Below, one piece after another: positions 1-10,860 of a stretch of DNA of 64,000 nucleotides (within the stretch, counting starts at the first letter, position 1; the number at the start of each line of letters is the position of its first letter). The DNA is from Fragum whitleyi (lineage: Eukaryota; Mollusca; Bivalvia; Cardiida; Cardiidae). A program made the translations under genes and the position numbers. The notes under the pieces are model-generated. The model had not been told where the DNA came from, did no database searches, and saw nothing but the letters and a program-made list of their open reading frames with translations. Where the stretch lies: assembly GCA_948146395.1 (NCBI GenBank), contig OX411549.1, positions 32,386,693-32,450,692 of the forward strand, in the 5' to 3' direction.

Positions 1-551
1 TCCAGGGGTCAAGGTCATCAAAGTATGTGCCTTCAAAAAGGTAATGTGCCAAGGAATGTTGTACTAAAATATGAAGTGAATATGTTAAGTGATAAGGAAG
101 TAATGGCCAATGTTAAAGTTTTTTTTTTCCAATGTTAAAGTTTTTGGACTTTGATCGTCACAAGGTCAAGGTCATCCAGGGGCCAAGGTTATCAAAGTAT
201 GTGCCTACAAAAAGGTAATGTGCCAAGGAATGTTGTACTAATATATGAAGTGAATATGTTAAGTAATAAGGAAGTTATGGCCAATGTATAAGTTTTTTGC
301 CAATGTTAAAGATTTGGGACTTTGATAGTCACAAGGTCAAGGTCATCCAGGGGTCAAGGTAATCAAAATATGTGCCTACTAAAAGGTAATGTGCCAAGGA
401 ATGTTGTACTAAAATATGAAGTGAATATGTTAAGTAATAAGGAAGTTATAGCCAATGTATAAGTTTTTTGGCATTGTTAAAGTTTTTGGGCGGAATGCCG
501 GACGGACAGGCGGACAAGTCAAAACTATATGCCTCCCTATCAGGGGCATAA
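1..551 (+). repeat. Pearl/Helentron-like element, about 172-bp tandem units, 5' truncated by window
   Basis: GTATGTGCCT recurs at 23, 197 and (as ATATGTGCCT) 368, giving three units of 171-174 bp. They are followed by CGGACGGACAGGCGGAC and a closing TATGCCTCCC..AGGGGCATAA. Tandem core, ACGG-type microsatellite and GC-rich terminal hairpin are the layout of bivalve Pearl/CvA elements, now usually treated as nonautonomous rolling-circle (Helentron-like) elements. No protein is encoded. Confidence 0.7.
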
Positions 552-1675
552 CAAGAGGACCCTGAGGGCCCTAAATCGCTCACCTGATATTTCAAGTAAA
601 TTATCATTAAGACTCCATTTCCTATGATATGGCATGAACCTTCCCATGTTCAACAGAGTTCATTCTTGTGACCTGGCAAACATTTTGATCAAGTTTCTTG
701 AAGATTGGACTATATTTGTGGCGTTTGGAGCTCTTACGAGAAAATTGTCATTAAGGCCCCTTTTCCCGTGATATGGCACAGATACTTCCCATTTTCAAAT
801 GAGTTCATCCTCATGACCTAACAAACATTCTGACAAAGTTTCATGATGATTGGACCATATTTGTGGCTTCTAGAGAGTAAACAAAAAAATTGTCAATAAG
901 ACGCCTTTTCCTGTGATATGGCACGGATCCTTCCCATTTTCAATAGACTTCATCCTCATGACCTAACAAACATTCTGACCAAGTTTCATGAAGATTGGAC
1001 GATATTTGTGGCTTCTAGAGTGAAAACAAGAAATTTGTCATTAAGGCCCCTTTTCCCGTGATATGGCACAGATCCTTTTCATTTGAGCAATTTTCATAAG
1101 GGACCACCCAAGGAATATTTCTGCCAAGTTTGGTTGATTTTGACCCAAAAGTTTAGGAGGAGATGTCTTTTAAAGATATTTTTGACAAAATTGTCATTAA
1201 GGCCCCTTTTTCTGTGATATGGCACGGTTCCTTCCCATTTTCAATAGACCTTATCTTCAAGACCTAACAAACTTTCTGACCAAGTTTCATGAAGATTGGA
1301 CCATATTTGTGGCTTCTAGAGTGAAAACAAGAAATTTGTCATTAATGCCCCTTTTTCCGTGATATGGCACGGATCCTTCCCATTTTCGATAGACTTCATC
1401 CTCATGACATAACAAATATTCTGACCAAGTTTCTTGCAGATTGGACCATATTTGTGGCTTCTAGAGTGAAAACAAGAAATTTGTCATTAAGGCCCCTTTT
1501 CCCGTGATATGGCACAGATCCTTTCCATTTGAGCAATTTTCATAAGGGACCACCCAAGGAATATTTCTGCCAAATTTGGTTGATTTTGACCAATAATTTT
1601 AGGAGAAGATGTTGTTTAAAGAAAAAGTTGACGCCGTGAAGGACAGACGGACTATCGATGCGGGGGCATAAAAAT
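552..1675 (+). repeat. Helentron-like element with seven ~145-bp tandem units
   Basis: It starts at ACAAGAGGACCCTGAGGGCC..CGCTCACCTGA. About seven units carry a GTGATATGGCACGGATCCTT-like motif (near 625, 770, 915, 1055, 1215, 1360, 1505). It ends with GGACAGACGGAC and GATGCGGGGGCATAAAAAT. The start belongs to the CGCTCACCTGA type while the end is the GGGGGCATAAAAAT type, so this may be a chimera or two abutting elements. Confidence 0.65.
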
Positions 1676-2030
1676 ATCAAACGAGGTTGGGAGAATTGAT
1701 AATTGGTGAGGCTCTGCCGAGACAATTATCATTTCTCACAACCGAGTTAGATATTTTTTTCATAAAATACACTAAGTATGTATTATATTTATCTTATAAC
1801 CTCTATTTGTCTTGTTTTCGTCATTTTTTTTTAACTGAAATGCAAGTTTCTAAAAATAAGCACACTATATCATTGTTCAAAAAATAACTATGTGATATCA
1901 TAAAAAATATCATATGGGATGTTATTACACAGATATTTGTATATTTATAAGATAATTCTTAGTCTACATTGATGACAGAAGGGCAGGGACAATAACTTTT
2001 TCTTCAAAAACAGCCCAACTCAATAACTTA

Positions 2031-2296
2031 AACAAGATGTGTTTGTGAAACACGAATGCCCCCGGAACAGCATTTTTTTTAAGTTTGACCTTGACAGATG
2101 ACCTTGTCACATGACCTTGACCTTGTCACATGACCTTGACTTTGGTGTATAGCTTTGTATGTCAAATACTTTTGGAGAAAAGGCAAAGGTTAAGTTTTCG
2201 GTCAGACGGACAGACAGACGGATGGACAGACAGACAGACAGACGAAAATGAGTAAAACAATATGCCCCCGATCTCTCGATACGGGGGCATAAAAAT
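2031..2296 (+). repeat. Rolling-circle-like element, AACAAGATGTGTTTGTGAAA family
   Basis: It begins AACAAGATGTGTTTGTGAAA and has a CATGACCTTGACCTTG-rich core. A CGGACAGACAGACGG microsatellite follows, and the end is GATACGGGGGCATAAAAAT. Related copies lie at 16445-16675 and 24815-25284. No coding content. Confidence 0.65.
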
Positions 2297-2512
2297 ATGA
2301 TCAGCAGAGTTATGGTTCTTGTACACTGCACTTCTCCACAATGCAATCTATCCACCTGTGAAGTTTCATGATTCTAGCTTGCATACTTTTTTGAAGATGT
2401 CACTGTTCTCTGAACAAAAAACAGTCTACAGACAGACTGACCTACAAATGGACCAACCAACAAGTGAAAAGCAATATACCCCCTCTTCTTCGAAGGGGGG
2501 GGGGGGGGGAAT
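2297..2512 (+). repeat. Element fragment ending in G-rich terminal hairpin
   Basis: The sequence runs from GTTATGGTTCTTGTACACTG to CCCCCTCTTCTTCGAAGGGG, closing on a run of 15 G at 2495-2509. The inverted C/G ends resemble the 3' hairpins of the neighbouring families. A related start occurs near 63365. Confidence 0.5.
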
Positions 2513-2614
2513 TTAATTGCTAAAGGCAATGGATGCACTTATTATGAGTCATATTTCATTTTGAAAAAGCCCTTTTTTTAAAACTCCTCTTGTTTAGTAT
2601 ATACATATATATGT

Positions 2615-2684
2615 TCAAGCTGATCTTCGTCTATACCTCCTACCAAAAATGGAATATTCCAGGCTCAGCATGACAAGGGTTAAA
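2615..2684 (+). repeat. MITE-A fragment (one arm)
   Basis: It contains CTGATCTTCGTCTATACCTCC and ends CAGCATGACAAGGGTTAA, the right arm of the MITE-A family best seen at 24384-24631. Confidence 0.6.
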
Positions 2685-2978
2685 TTGTTTCAATCTAACA
2701 CTTGTTAGTTGAAGTATTGAGTGTTTGATTATGTCAATATAAAAGAAGGATGGATCAGGGATGATCTCAAGTGTTATATTTCATTACTGGTGACAAGATC
2801 AACAAATACTTCATTGGCTCTCAACTATTACCCTCTCAATATCTTAAATTTGAAAACAAAAGGAAACTTCAAAGAATTTTAAAAGACAAAGATTCCATTT
2901 GACTTCATTCATTTTCCACCATTTTATTTGAAACATTTAATTGGCAACTTAAATGTTGCAACTACAGCATGTATAGGC

Positions 2979-3185
2979 TTAACCCTTTCCTGTTTTACAA
3001 AATTTTGGACCTGTCCAAATTCAAAGGTTTTGCAGACGAAAATTTAAAGTGGATTTAATTTGAAAAATAACCATTCAGTAGGGTAGAAAATAGTGTGGAA
3101 AAAGAAGAAATTGCTTGTCACAATGTTTTCTCAATCATAAAATCACAGGCACGTAAAAAGCAGGGATTGAACAGCAAAGGGTTAA
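2979..3185 (-). repeat. MITE-B, complete copy
   Basis: The outer ends are TTAACCCTTTCCTGTTTTAC and, inverted, CAGCAAAGGGTTAA. Internal AGAAGAAATTGCTTGTCA resembles half of an inner palindrome that is complete in the 47-kb copy. Copies lie at 18493-18721 and 47076-47304, the latter inverted. The TTAA at both ends could be the target-site duplication. Confidence 0.7.
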
Positions 3186-3372
3186 ATAAGTAGTTTAGGT
3201 CAACCTCAAATGATTTGCTGTTTGTTTTATTATCATAATATTTTGCAGATACATGACGTTTTTTATTTGAGGGGACGTGTTAGGACAGAGGTTAAGGGGG
3301 AGGGCCAGCAATTGGCTAATTGCCTTTTTCTTGGGGACATTTATTTAATGGGAATAAATGACATTTTCAAAG

Positions 3373-3567
3373 CAGATGTACAGATAAGTAGGGGGTAAAG
3401 CCAGTCTAAAATCTTCATTTCTCAATGACACCTTATGTTGTGGGTACTCTTTGGAATCGTCTTGAGATGATTCCAATGAGTTCCAACAGCATAAGGTTTC
3501 TTCAATTAACATCAAAATATTTTGATATAAAATCCAAAATTCCACCTCTCTCTGTAGGTCTGTCAAA
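3373..3567. repeat. MITE-C long palindromic element
   Basis: The whole unit is a diverged palindrome. The outer arms are ACAGATAAGTAGGGGGTAAA and its complement. The centre is GGGTACTCTTTGGAATCGTC facing GATTCCAATGAGT. Other copies: 9695-9895, 31295-31500, 31730-31925, 45165-45365 and 47757-47960. It lies left of POMP exon 3863-3770, in the intron leading to the missing last exon. Confidence 0.65.
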
Positions 3568-3769
3568 GTAAGGGGGTAAACTTATGATCCCAAGTTGCAA
3601 GCTAATGTAAATGAACATATGTTGACTTTCCAGGTGAGGAACATTGAGGAAAATGAAACCTATCCCTCCATTTTCCCAATGTTTTCTGAAGTTTTTTTGT
3701 TAAGGGATAAAAGATAGAAGTAAGTGGGAACGAGTCAATGGTTGACTTCAGGAATGTGTCTCCACTCAC

Positions 3770-3863
3770 CATTTAAGATGTCATCAAAATCAATCAGCTC
3801 ATCTCTTCCAGTCAAACTGTCTTCTAAAATGTTTGAACTCGGTAACCCTGGCAGCCTACGCAT
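3770..3863 (-). CDS. POMP: POMP coding exon (RLPGLPSSN...FDDILN)
   Basis: This 94-nt exon follows acceptor TTACACAG and ends ATG|GTGAGT. Its final G starts a codon that would become the Asp of the conserved ILND if the next exon begins with AC. It encodes MRRLPGLPSSNILEDSL followed by TGRDELIDFDDILN. No matching C-terminal exon was found between here and position 1, so the gene runs off the left edge. Confidence 0.93.
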
Positions 3864-6800
3864 CTGTGTAAAAATATATCACAAACATGACACAGTAATT
3901 GAACATCTTAACCCACAGTCAGATGACAAGAGTGTTGGCCAAGTCAAAATTCAAAGAGGTTGCAGAAATTATATACCGTAAAAGGTCTAATAGCATGGGA
4001 TCTATTAGAATCATCACATTTCCATAAGAAAGGGAAGGGATTTTATTAGAGGCTCCGCTAAATAACAATGTCTCAGCGCAAAAAAGTTGTAACTGCCTAT
4101 AAACATATAGGCAGTTACAACTGTTACATGCAGAGCCATCAATATTTGTAAAGATGTTGAAAAAATGGCCAAAAATAAATAGAGGATAATCGTTTGTTTT
4201 AGTGTAAAATTTATATTTCATTGAGTGAACAACAAAAGCTATATTTTCACGAGTGGCGGAGCCACGAGTGAACATATAGCTTTTGTTGTTCACAAAATGA
4301 AATATTGATCGATCTTACTCGAAAAACACACAATTATTCTATTTCTTTAATGCAAAAATGAGACAAAATGTGAAATTTCTATGACATATTTTCGTAAAGC
4401 GAGTCATTTTGCACATGATTGCTATGCATCGTGCATTGTGACGTCACTTATTTCGCACCGCATAGATGACGTCAGATAGGATGAAATGCACAAAAGCAGG
4501 GTATAAGTTTTTGATAATTTCACTGCTTTTGCGGTGAGATTACCAAGTGATAATCTACCGTTATTTCTCGATAAACCACCAAAAAGCATTAAAGAAATAA
4601 ACATAATCCTTGCAAAATTTTAACATTTAATAGTGAAATAGGTGCATAAAATCTGAGTTGAATTGTTTGTGACCATGATTTTGTAAAGAGGCTTCAAGAT
4701 TGTGAAGATGGAGTTTTATGAGTATGGGCTTTATTACAATTTTTACTGTTTATCCAAGAAAATGTAAGAAATACTGTCATTAGATGCTGATTTCATGCTT
4801 TGTAGCATTTTTACTTCCCTATGCAATTCTTGTGTTTATCACTGGTTTACAATCATTTAACAAGGGTGTGGAAATGCACCTTTTCTCCACTTTTCTATAA
4901 ATAAGTAAGTTATGTTCTTCTACTGGTCAAGGAACAAAATTGTATTGTCAAAAAAAGCAGAGATATATTTAGGAAAACATTGATTGTAGGTAGTTACAAC
5001 ACTTCACACTGAGCCATCAAAATTATGTGACTAGCTTAACATCACAAACCTACCTTTCTTGTGATGTTGTGTTCCATTTGTAGTTTTAGTGGTGCGTGTA
5101 GTCCCTGTAAATTTCTCAACATACTCTGGTCCATTTGCATTTTGTTGGTGTGCCACTGAAATTGGAATAAATTTACATGATTTTTTTTTTAAAACTCAGC
5201 CTGTTATAAATTGCATCAGACATAATGCCTAACAAGAAAACTTTGCATATTCCAAAACTACAGGTAGAGGGGGTATTTTGTTTTTCAAATTTAAATACTT
5301 TATTATTTCTACCTTAAACCCTCATTGAGACATTTCAAATGAGTACCCACAACCTATGGATTCATTGGGAAATATTCAAGACTGGCTTTTCACCCTCTTA
5401 TCTGGACCCCTGATATTCAGTGAATTGATAATTTGAACTTTGTAATGATCTTAAACATAATGAACAAATTCATCCTTGGTACTAACAGAATTGCCTTTGC
5501 TTCAAGGAATATAAATAAAAGGAACATAAAAAACATATTACTTACCCCTCATAAGTTTACTTTTCTTTTAAAAAAATGAATGACCTAAGCCTTTGATGGT
5601 GTCTTTGGACATGGTATGAACTATTTGGTCCAGTGAAAATTAAACAAAATCATTTGGAAAGAAAGCCCCTGTAAATGAACAAGCAGACAAACAAACAAAA
5701 AAACAGATATTACTAGATCTGTTGTGAAGTGCACTAGTACCCCCCTTGGCGCTTTGTAACGTAAGAGAATTTTAGACAAAGTTCAATTGTGACATTGCCC
5801 TTTGTGACCGAAAAATAAAAGGGTACCTCCTTGGGCCATGGGAATTAATTGTATGAAGTTTCAAAATTCTAGGTCACTTCATTCTTGAGATAGAGTCTGG
5901 AAACAAAAAAGGTCCACAGATATATAAATGGATGGACAGACAGACAGATAGGATTTAACCAATATTCCCCCTGTACTTCATAGGTGGGGGGTATAATAAT
6001 ACAACTGATCAAAATGTCCCCAAATCTATTGACCTAAAACATAGGGATCTAATCTTTCCATTTGTTCAACAGACTTCATTACAAAACGACAATATAATTC
6101 TAATCTATGTATTGTATCTTTTATTAATTGCTTTCCCAAATTCTGGCCAAATACCTTCTATTTAATTACTTACATTTTTCTCTGAATGTTCCAAAGCATG
6201 AACTTTAGCATTGCCATCACGAGCGCTGGAGAACCTGTCAATAAAACATGCAATGTTATAAAGATTCTTTCAGATTCTTTTACATCATATAACATTTACA
6301 TAAACATAATATCTAAATTTCAAGAATTTCTATCTACAACTTAAATTTCCTTGTGCCATCATTCCTTTTATGTCATTCAAATACATGTCTCCCAAGGCTG
6401 GGTTTACTTTAATCAGTGAAAACTTAAATATACTAGAATGATTGCCAACAAAATCAACAAAAGTGTCACGCTCATTAATGTTTTACAGTGAAATGTGGCC
6501 TTAACATCTGACCTACATAAATTAAGTTCTACTCTGAAAGGCACTTCCATTCCCTGAGAAGAAAAATTCAGGCATACTTTGCCTGCTAGCCTTACAGAGA
6601 TGTTGACTGCATCATGTTTTATTGAGAGAGGAACATTTGTTCTTTGTATATATAACTGCAATTAAGCAGTGGCATCTAAGGCCTAGTGGTTAGGATAGTG
6701 GCTTTGGGATCGAAAGGTCCTGGGATCGAATCCCAAACAGGCCACAAGAATTTTTCAGAGCAAAGACTTTACTCCATGGTACTCCTCTCCAACCAGGTGT

Positions 6801-7256
6801 ATAAATGGGTACCTGTCAGAGTTGTGTGTCAAGGTGCTGTGGCAGCCGATGGCCCCATGTGTAAACAGTCAACCTTCAATTCAAAGATTGGGGTTTAAAG
6901 TGTGAAGTCCTGTGAATATGTATATCGTAAAACAAGACTATAAAACAAAACTTTACCTTAAACTTTTTAAGCCACATTCATGATTTCATGTGATAAATCA
7001 GTCTTTGATATAGCCCGAAATACTACCCCTTTTAATAAAACAGAATAAGCTGTTTTGCACAAACAAAGAAATTTATTGTGGCAACTATGTCTAATTTGTT
7101 CTCAGCAAGAGGGTGCAACAAAAGTAATGACAAAGTTTACAAGCGGTCAAATTGAACATACCCATGCAACATTCTATCAGGGACCCCTAATGACCCCTTA
7201 GGGAGCTGAATTTCCTGCATGCCTTCTAAATCTGGTCTCATAGCTGTATTAAATGC
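3770..7256 (-). CDS. POMP: Proteasome maturation protein (POMP/UMP1), four coding exons, 5' and 3' ends missing
   Basis: POMP is the chaperone that helps assemble the 20S proteasome half-mers and is degraded once the proteasome matures. Four minus-strand exons (7256-7162, 6234-6174, 5155-5054, 3863-3770) join in one frame into about 117 residues with no stop. Every intron has GT and AG ends: donors GTATGT, GTAAGT, GTAGGT and GTGAGT. The product carries the family blocks in order: LEHSEKN, LRNLQGLHAPLKLQMEH, then RLPGLPSSNILEDSL and DELIDFDDILN. These correspond to LELSEKN, LRNIQGLFAPLKLQMEF, RLPFLSSSN and IGFEDILND of vertebrate POMP (141 residues). About 22 C-terminal residues should lie in an exon left of position 1. 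The first few N-terminal residues are in an exon not firmly located (see 18953-18964). Introns hold a SINE and MITE debris, but no exon is damaged. Recognition is from family knowledge, not a search. Confidence 0.93.
4070..4140. repeat. MITE-D hairpin in POMP intron
   Basis: TTGTAACTGCCTATA and TATAGGCAGTTACAACTG form a near-perfect stem, flanked by TCTCAGCGCA and TGCAGAGCCATC. It is the same family as the 34-bp perfect hairpin at 33482-33553. Confidence 0.75.
4213..4305. repeat. Palindromic MITE, GTGAACAACAAAAGCTATAT type
   Basis: ATATTTCATTGAGTGAACAA facing TTGTTGTTCACAAAATGAAA forms arms of about 40 bp around GAGTGGCGGAGCCACGAGT. An older copy with an eroded centre lies at 41704-41794. 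Confidence 0.7.
5054..5155 (-). CDS. POMP: POMP coding exon (LRNLQGLHAPLKLQMEH core)
   Basis: This 102-nt exon holds 34 whole codons between acceptor AATTTCAG and donor AAG|GTAGGT. It contains the most conserved stretch of the family, LRNLQGLHAPLKLQMEH. That block is unmistakable, and this exon anchors the gene identification. Confidence 0.95.
5262..5412. repeat. MITE-C fragment in POMP intron
   Basis: TAGAGGGGGTATTTTG at one side and GAGTACCCACAACCTATGG..CACCCTCTTATCTGGACC at the other are MITE-C arms. The central hairpin is eroded. Confidence 0.5.
5711..5997 (+). repeat. Rolling-circle-like element with GGACAGACAGACAG stretch
   Basis: It starts near CTAGATCTGTTGTGAAGTGC and has no tandem core. 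A TGGATGGACAGACAGACAGA microsatellite precedes a terminal CCCCCTGTA..AGGTGGGGGG hairpin and TATAATAAT. It is intronic to POMP. Confidence 0.55.
6174..6234 (-). CDS. POMP: POMP coding exon (FSSARDGNAKVHALEHSEKN)
   Basis: This 61-nt exon lies between acceptor TTGACAG and donor AAT|GTAAGT. Its first base completes the Gly codon begun in the previous exon. The 20 residues that follow end in the conserved LEHSEKN. The next exon starts in phase 0. Confidence 0.93.
6670..6925 (+). repeat. tRNA-derived SINE (S3 type)
   Basis: The head, GGCCTAGTGGTTAGGATAGT with GGTCCTGGGATCGAATCCC, has recognisable A and B boxes of a polymerase III promoter. The body runs on through AAATGGGTACCTGTCAGAG to GGGTTTAAAGTGTGAAG. 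An inverted copy lies at 45982-46229. It lies between POMP exons. Confidence 0.75.
7162..7256 (-). CDS. POMP: POMP coding exon (N-terminal part)
   Basis: The acceptor is TTTCAG and the donor is GG|GTATGT. The exon is 95 nt, entering in phase 0 and ending two bases into a Gly codon. It reads AFNTAMRPDLEGMQ, then EIQLPKGSLGVPDRMLHG. This is the poorly conserved N-terminal region of the family. Its length matches the human N-terminus if only a handful of residues come from the exon before it. Confidence 0.9.
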
Positions 7257-7280
7257 CTGAAATGATAGAACAAACAATAT

Positions 7281-7545
7281 ACTGTATTTCTCCTGATAAA
7301 CGCTCTAGGAGCAATACATGACATAGTCTGTGAGCTTTTATTCAGGATGCGTGCATTTTCTGATTAAAAAAAACAAACTGAAATTGATGTCTTTAAAGCC
7401 CTTTCCCTTTGATTCAAAGTGAATTTCCTCTAAACAATCATATAAATGATTGTTAAAGAGGAAATTCATCTCAAATTAAAGAAAAAGTCACAAAAAAATC
7501 CGTAAAATTTAGGCTTTTGAGGTGTGTTTTCTTAGTTAATCAAAG
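7281..7545 (+). repeat. MITE-E, left part, broken by an insertion
   Basis: It starts TACTGTATTTCTCCTGATAA and has an inner hairpin with stem arms CCTCTAAACAATCAT and ATGATTGTTAAAGAGG. It stops after TTTTCTTAGTTAA. The missing right end appears 1.3 kb away at 8833-8888. Intact copies: 13866-14248 (inverted) and 63636-63955. Confidence 0.65.
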
Positions 7546-7599
7546 TGCTGTCAGCACTGTAAATCGGACATCATTGAGAGGCTGGGATAGTGCAATAGT

Positions 7600-8440
7600 T
7601 CGCCAATCAAAAGGGCTCAAATTTGGACAATAAAAGTTGGTAAAATATTTGCCCAATTTGTGAGTTATTTGTCTTAACACTTCATCTTTTCGAGGACATC
7701 GCCAGCTCATCCAACCTCGTGGGTCCGATTTTGAAAGTTTGCTGATTCGATAGCCCTCTGCTAGTCTAAATTATTTCTTAGCAGATTTTTTTACGTTGTT
7801 AAAATGAGCACACGCCAAGCTAAAAGCTTGTCTGTTAATATTATTCCTCTCTCTAGAGTTTAAAAGCCTGTTTAGCAACAAAACATTTTTCATTAAACTA
7901 TTTACAATTTTGATTACCAACATGTTTGTTTTTCAAGCATTGGGTTTTCCCAAATACTATAAATGCATTTTCCCTCAAGAAACACGTGAAATCGGCAACT
8001 ATGCTATTTATATCTTTGGTTTCTGACCAATCGATTAAATCTAGCAGCACTCTATGATTATTCATGAGTTATTCTAAAAATAGATCGCTCTTAGTGCTAT
8101 CCTATATCAGTTTATCGTATGTTTTTGTCGGCTTATTTGTTGTTGAATAATTTTTCTTCATACTCAAATTTGAATTTATTGTAAAAAGGATTGGAGCGTG
8201 ATCAGAGTGCTCATTGAAATCAAATATTTCAAAATTACAAAATTATTTCTATTTGTTAACACATAGTCAACAGTACTCATTCCACCAGTAGACTTCCCAC
8301 GCTCCCTGTCAGAGTGCAGACGACCATTGACCAATGACAAACAACTTAATTGACACATTTCGAGCAGACGATGTCCATTGTATCTACCACGTGGTGTGAA
8401 TTTACGCGTGGGTTTTGACCGCGTGATAATCATAACAGAA
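7600..8440 (-). pseudogene. Non-LTR retrotransposon (LINE) endonuclease-domain fragment
   Basis: The minus strand reads NGHRLLEMCQLSCLSLVNGR, then STVDYVLTN. After a frameshift near 8215 it gives EHSDHAPILFTIN. The N..R.LLE.C...L.LVNGR, T.DYVLTN and SDHAPI blocks are the C-terminal half of an apurinic-type endonuclease (EEP fold) as found in CR1/L2/Jockey-like LINEs. Further on, FNEKCFVAKQAF fits the linker before the reverse transcriptase. No reverse transcriptase follows. Several stops show it is dead. Confidence 0.75.
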
Positions 8441-8832
8441 TTTGATTGGTTGTCAGCCCTACAACTGGTAAATGACCGTTCGAGAAAAAAATCAGAGTAG
8501 TAATATTGTAAGTGCTACAAATTTATTTTACAGTTAACCTATTGTACGTTTCAACTCCATTACTCAACCGAAAATCTTGTTATAAACACTGAAAATACTA
8601 ACTGGTAATTACTAAAAGCGAAAATTACATCAAATTTTGTATTAGCATCTTCTCTATTTGTTGAAAAGTAAATAAGATAAAAACAAAGTTTGTAGATTGT
8701 GACTGAAAAGGCCGTTTCTTCGGTGTTTGAAAACACATTATTTGGTTTGAACACATTGCTCAGAAATAAAGGTAAAAACGTAGTGGGTAAAACAGACTGG
8801 ATTTCTGGAAACTGGTATAAATCTCCGATTTA

Positions 8833-8888
8833 AAAATGTAGGGATGCTACTTTTAGGGTTGGCACTATTATTGGAGGAAATACAGTGG
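8833..8888 (+). repeat. MITE-E right end, displaced
   Basis: ATGTAGGGATGCTACTTTTA..GGCACTATTATTGGAGGAAATACAGT matches the right end of the 63636-63955 copy. With 7281-7545 it rebuilds one MITE-E, so the 1.29 kb between them, including the LINE fragment, came in later. Confidence 0.6.
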
Positions 8889-8971
8889 TAGCTTACTAAT
8901 ACAAATTTTCATGTTTACGTAATATAAAAGATCCCATGGACTAGACTTGGAACCATTTAATTGATGATTTA

Positions 8972-9471
8972 ACTAGAAATGTGTCAAAGACACAGGTGCC
9001 CCCATGAATACTTGATTTGACCTTCCAGGCGCGACCTTGACCTTGGGCGTATCAAGACAAACTCTTTGCATGACCAAGCACTCACACTGGGGAACAAATG
9101 TGCCAAGTTATTTTTAAATTCATTCTTAAATGTGTAGGTTATGCTCTGGACAAGTAATATCAAGAGCACCGCTTATGGGTGCAATGCTAGGTGCTCGACT
9201 GCAGGTGTAGGATAATGCAAAAATTCAAAGTCGAAAAAGGAGCATAACTCTCACAAAAACCTTACAAAAATGCTTCTAGAATTATCCCCTTGGGTAGTCT
9301 TGGTAGCTCTTATGATGGTGAACAAACATACCAAGTTTCATAAAGATATCTTATATAGCAGAAATATGACCAAGGTTAACGTTTATCATGCCAATGCCAA
9401 CACCAACTTGAATGACTTCAAGGTGATCATAATACCTTGGCTTTTCTTCGAAAACAGCCGAGCTAAAAATG
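8972..9471 (+). repeat. Rolling-circle-like element, ..GTGTCAAAGACACAGGTGCC to CGAGCTAAAAA
   Basis: It begins AACTAGAAATGTGTCAAAGA and ends AACAGCCGAGCTAAAAA. The open frame at 9270-9551 lies inside it and is not a gene. A related, more eroded copy lies at 12822-13125. Confidence 0.55.
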
Positions 9472-9694
9472 CAGCATACATGCTATTATTTTACTTGTCT
9501 CATAGTTATACAAAAATAATGTACCGTGATAAGAGTTCAAGTAGTACATAAAGCACCCAAATGTAGATTTTTGTTTTGTTTGTTTCTATGTATTTCACAA
9601 TCGGGTACTCCAGAGTGCTATATATCTTCAGGATAAAGTGCTTCAAAGTTCATTGAATTCTTCCAACATTCCCAATCAAATTATTTCAGAGGCC

Positions 9695-9895
9695 TTTGAT
9701 AAGAAGGAATATCCGAAATCTAAACTTTTTAATTCTCAACAAAACCCTAAGTGATGGGTACTCATTTGAATCGTCTCGCCGAGACGATTTCAATGAGTAC
9801 CCACAACACAGGGTTTCTTGTGGTATTGATGAAATAATCCAGATCTCGAGTCCATTTTACCCACTCTATCTGTATCTCTATTTACACACCTGTTA
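9695..9895. repeat. MITE-C palindromic element
   Basis: The central GGTACTCATTTGAATCGTCT and its complement GACGATTTCAATGAGTACCC fold into a clean hairpin. Outer arms include CATTTTACCCACTCTATCTG. Confidence 0.7.
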
Positions 9896-9899
9896 AGCT

Positions 9900-10385
9900 C
9901 ATTTATCCCAGATATCTGTATCAAGTCTGTATCATTCATTTAATTAATCGACTCAAAAAGGCACTTCAACTATTAATAATGATGGATGATTCTGGCCACC
10001 ACTCTCCTGATATGTATGTTACCCTTAACCATGAAGTTTTAATGTCTGAGGTTGTTTGCTAAGCAAGAGTTAAAGGGATGAGCCCAGGTATAGGTTGATT
10101 GTCAGCTATTCTTGTTGAAAAGATTGCATATTGTCTATTTTCATGTAATAAGTTTTCAGATCTATACATAATATTTTTCTTTTCATATTGTCAACAATTT
10201 CATATTTGTGAATTCCATTGAAATATGATTGACAAATGCATCAATTTTCATCAACAAATGAATCAAATTTAGATAAGTTCAGATAATGACAATATCTTTT
10301 ACAACAGTTTAATCCTCTTCTTTGTAACCATAAAAAGAAGACTGTTATTGACTTTATAAAGCAAGAAATTGCATTAGAAACACGC
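9900..10385. other. Gene-free stretch, candidate POMP intron
   Basis: AT-rich sequence with no exon, RNA gene or repeat that I can identify. Confidence 0.5.
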
Positions 10386-10660
10386 CACAATCGTAGTGCA
10401 GTTGCTAGTTAGAAGCGCGTCAGACTGTAATTCTAGAGGTACCGGGTTGGATACATGAGGGCGGCACTAATCCTTTCTGACTATTGTCTTCCACCAATGG
10501 GTTGAAAACTGCAGATCCATGTGGGATAGTAGCTGGAGGCTAGGAAAGCATGTAATAGTAGTACTGGTGTGAAAAATACCAGGAATCTATTGTTAGATGC
10601 TCCAGCTGCAATACAACTGAAAGATTGTTGGAAGCAGAGTTAAACAAACAAACAATTAAA
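10386..10660 (+). repeat. tRNA-derived SINE (S2 type)
   Basis: The head has GTGCAGTTGCTAGTTAGAAG and a decayed B box, CCGGGTTGGATACAT. The body has CTTCCACCAATGGGTTGA, AGCTGGAGGCTAGGAAAG and CCAGGAATCTATTGTTAG, with an AAACAAACAAACAA tail. The same family lies at 14311, 41050, 43360, 45410 and 62612. Confidence 0.7.
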
Positions 10661-10860
10661 GCAATAGAAACACAGAAGAATTGGTGTTACAATTAGAAGG
10701 ATTCAGCATAATATGCACTTAAAGGTTCACTTTAAGTGAACTTTTACTTTTACTAAACAAAATACCTGGATACTTTATTTTGCTTAGTGATATTCCTTTT
10801 GGGAATAGGTGTAATTGATGTTTTCTGTTTGGCAAGGAGGAACCATCTTCAGAGTGTACC

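Noticed and set aside
1..1675. CRISPR-like array
   Set aside because: The repeats are contiguous units of 145-172 bp without spacers, typical of Pearl/Helentron-like elements.
3919..4293. 124-codon minus-strand frame
   Set aside because: It lies in a POMP intron across a MITE-D hairpin and a palindromic MITE, with no domain or codon signal.
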